A DNA stretch of 6,605 nucleotides from Chloroflexota bacterium (GTDB taxonomy: Bacteria; Chloroflexota; Limnocylindria; Limnocylindrales; CSP1-4): positions 1-6,605 of the forward strand of contig VGPE01000158.1 in the NCBI GenBank assembly GCA_016875645.1. The letters are read 5' to 3'. The position numbers and the translations under genes were made by a program. Position 1 is the first letter of the stretch. Each line of letters begins with the position of its first letter. Below the pieces are notes generated by a model. It was given only the letters and a program-made list of their open reading frames with translations. It did not search any database and was not told the DNA's origin. This document shows positions 6,582 through 6,605 of this stretch, piece by piece.

Positions 6582-6605
6582 ATGGCCCGAAGGCCGATCC
6601 GGGCC
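6582..6605 (+). CDS. Possible start of a divergent gene running off the right edge
   Basis: A plus-strand ATG at 6582 is preceded by GGGGGAAG at 6570-6577, a fair ribosome binding site with suitable spacing. Eight codons (MARRPIRA) are visible before the window ends. A basic start is common for many proteins. The evidence is the start context only. Confidence 0.2.

Larger units (their letters stand above)
6170..6605. other. 436-base stretch without a confident gene; fragmentary minus-strand frames
   Basis: No intact gene with recognisable domains is seen on either strand. On the minus strand the coding-like signal changes frame. One frame holds LDIWRSAMAANMLWA (about 6470-6430). A second holds a membrane-helix-like AGSVAAIAFGLGILAAMGG (about 6420-6360). 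The first frame resumes with a Met-rich tail, GINVCIAMMDGSGAMG, ending at a stop at 6196. This could be a decayed or mis-sequenced small membrane protein, or chance open frames in GC-rich DNA. A separate minus-strand frame is open from the edge to a TAG at 6509 (ending AALAAITDAGS-like residues) and could be the tail of an upstream gene. The plus-strand frame at 6233-6559 has no recognisable content. Confidence 0.4.

Overview
The window is GC-rich (roughly two-thirds G+C by eye) bacterial DNA. Every confidently called gene lies on the minus strand. Domain architecture, a putative lipoprotein signal and GC3-rich codons fit a bacterium such as an actinobacterium or a Chloroflexota member, but nothing here fixes the taxon. 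No tRNA, rRNA, CRISPR array, transposase or attachment site was seen.

Layout in the direction of transcription (right to left). Positions 6170-6605 hold no confident gene, only fragmentary open frames. At 6146-6162 sits a 17-bp perfect dyad, ATACT-N7-AGTAT. It is followed by a Cu(I)-exporting P1B-type ATPase (CopA class, 6121-3749) and, 12 nt later, a secreted cupredoxin, probably a lipoprotein (3736-3266). A 150-nt spacer carries a GC-rich hairpin and a second ATACT-N7-AGTAT dyad (3127-3143). Then comes a tightly coupled ABC operon: two paralogous FtsX/MacB-type permeases (3112-2012 and 2008-890) and an ABC ATPase (893-73) with a C-terminal YHS metal-binding domain. A further gene appears to start at 73 and runs off the left edge.

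The genes read as one copper-handling locus. CopA would pump Cu(I) out of the cytoplasm. The cupredoxin would bind copper on the outer face. The FtsX-type ABC system, with a YHS domain on its cytoplasmic ATPase, would perform an unknown copper-linked export or envelope task. The two transcription units carry the same dyad just upstream of their starts, at 13 of 17 identical positions. Its TACT-N7-AGTA layout resembles operators of the CsoR/RcnR family of metal-sensing repressors, so joint metal-responsive control is the simplest reading. No regulator gene is in the window.

The ABC ATPase reading frame is broken by one missing base exactly in the Walker B motif (about 392/393). Both halves are otherwise intact and conserved, so a sequencing or assembly error is at least as likely as a real pseudogene.
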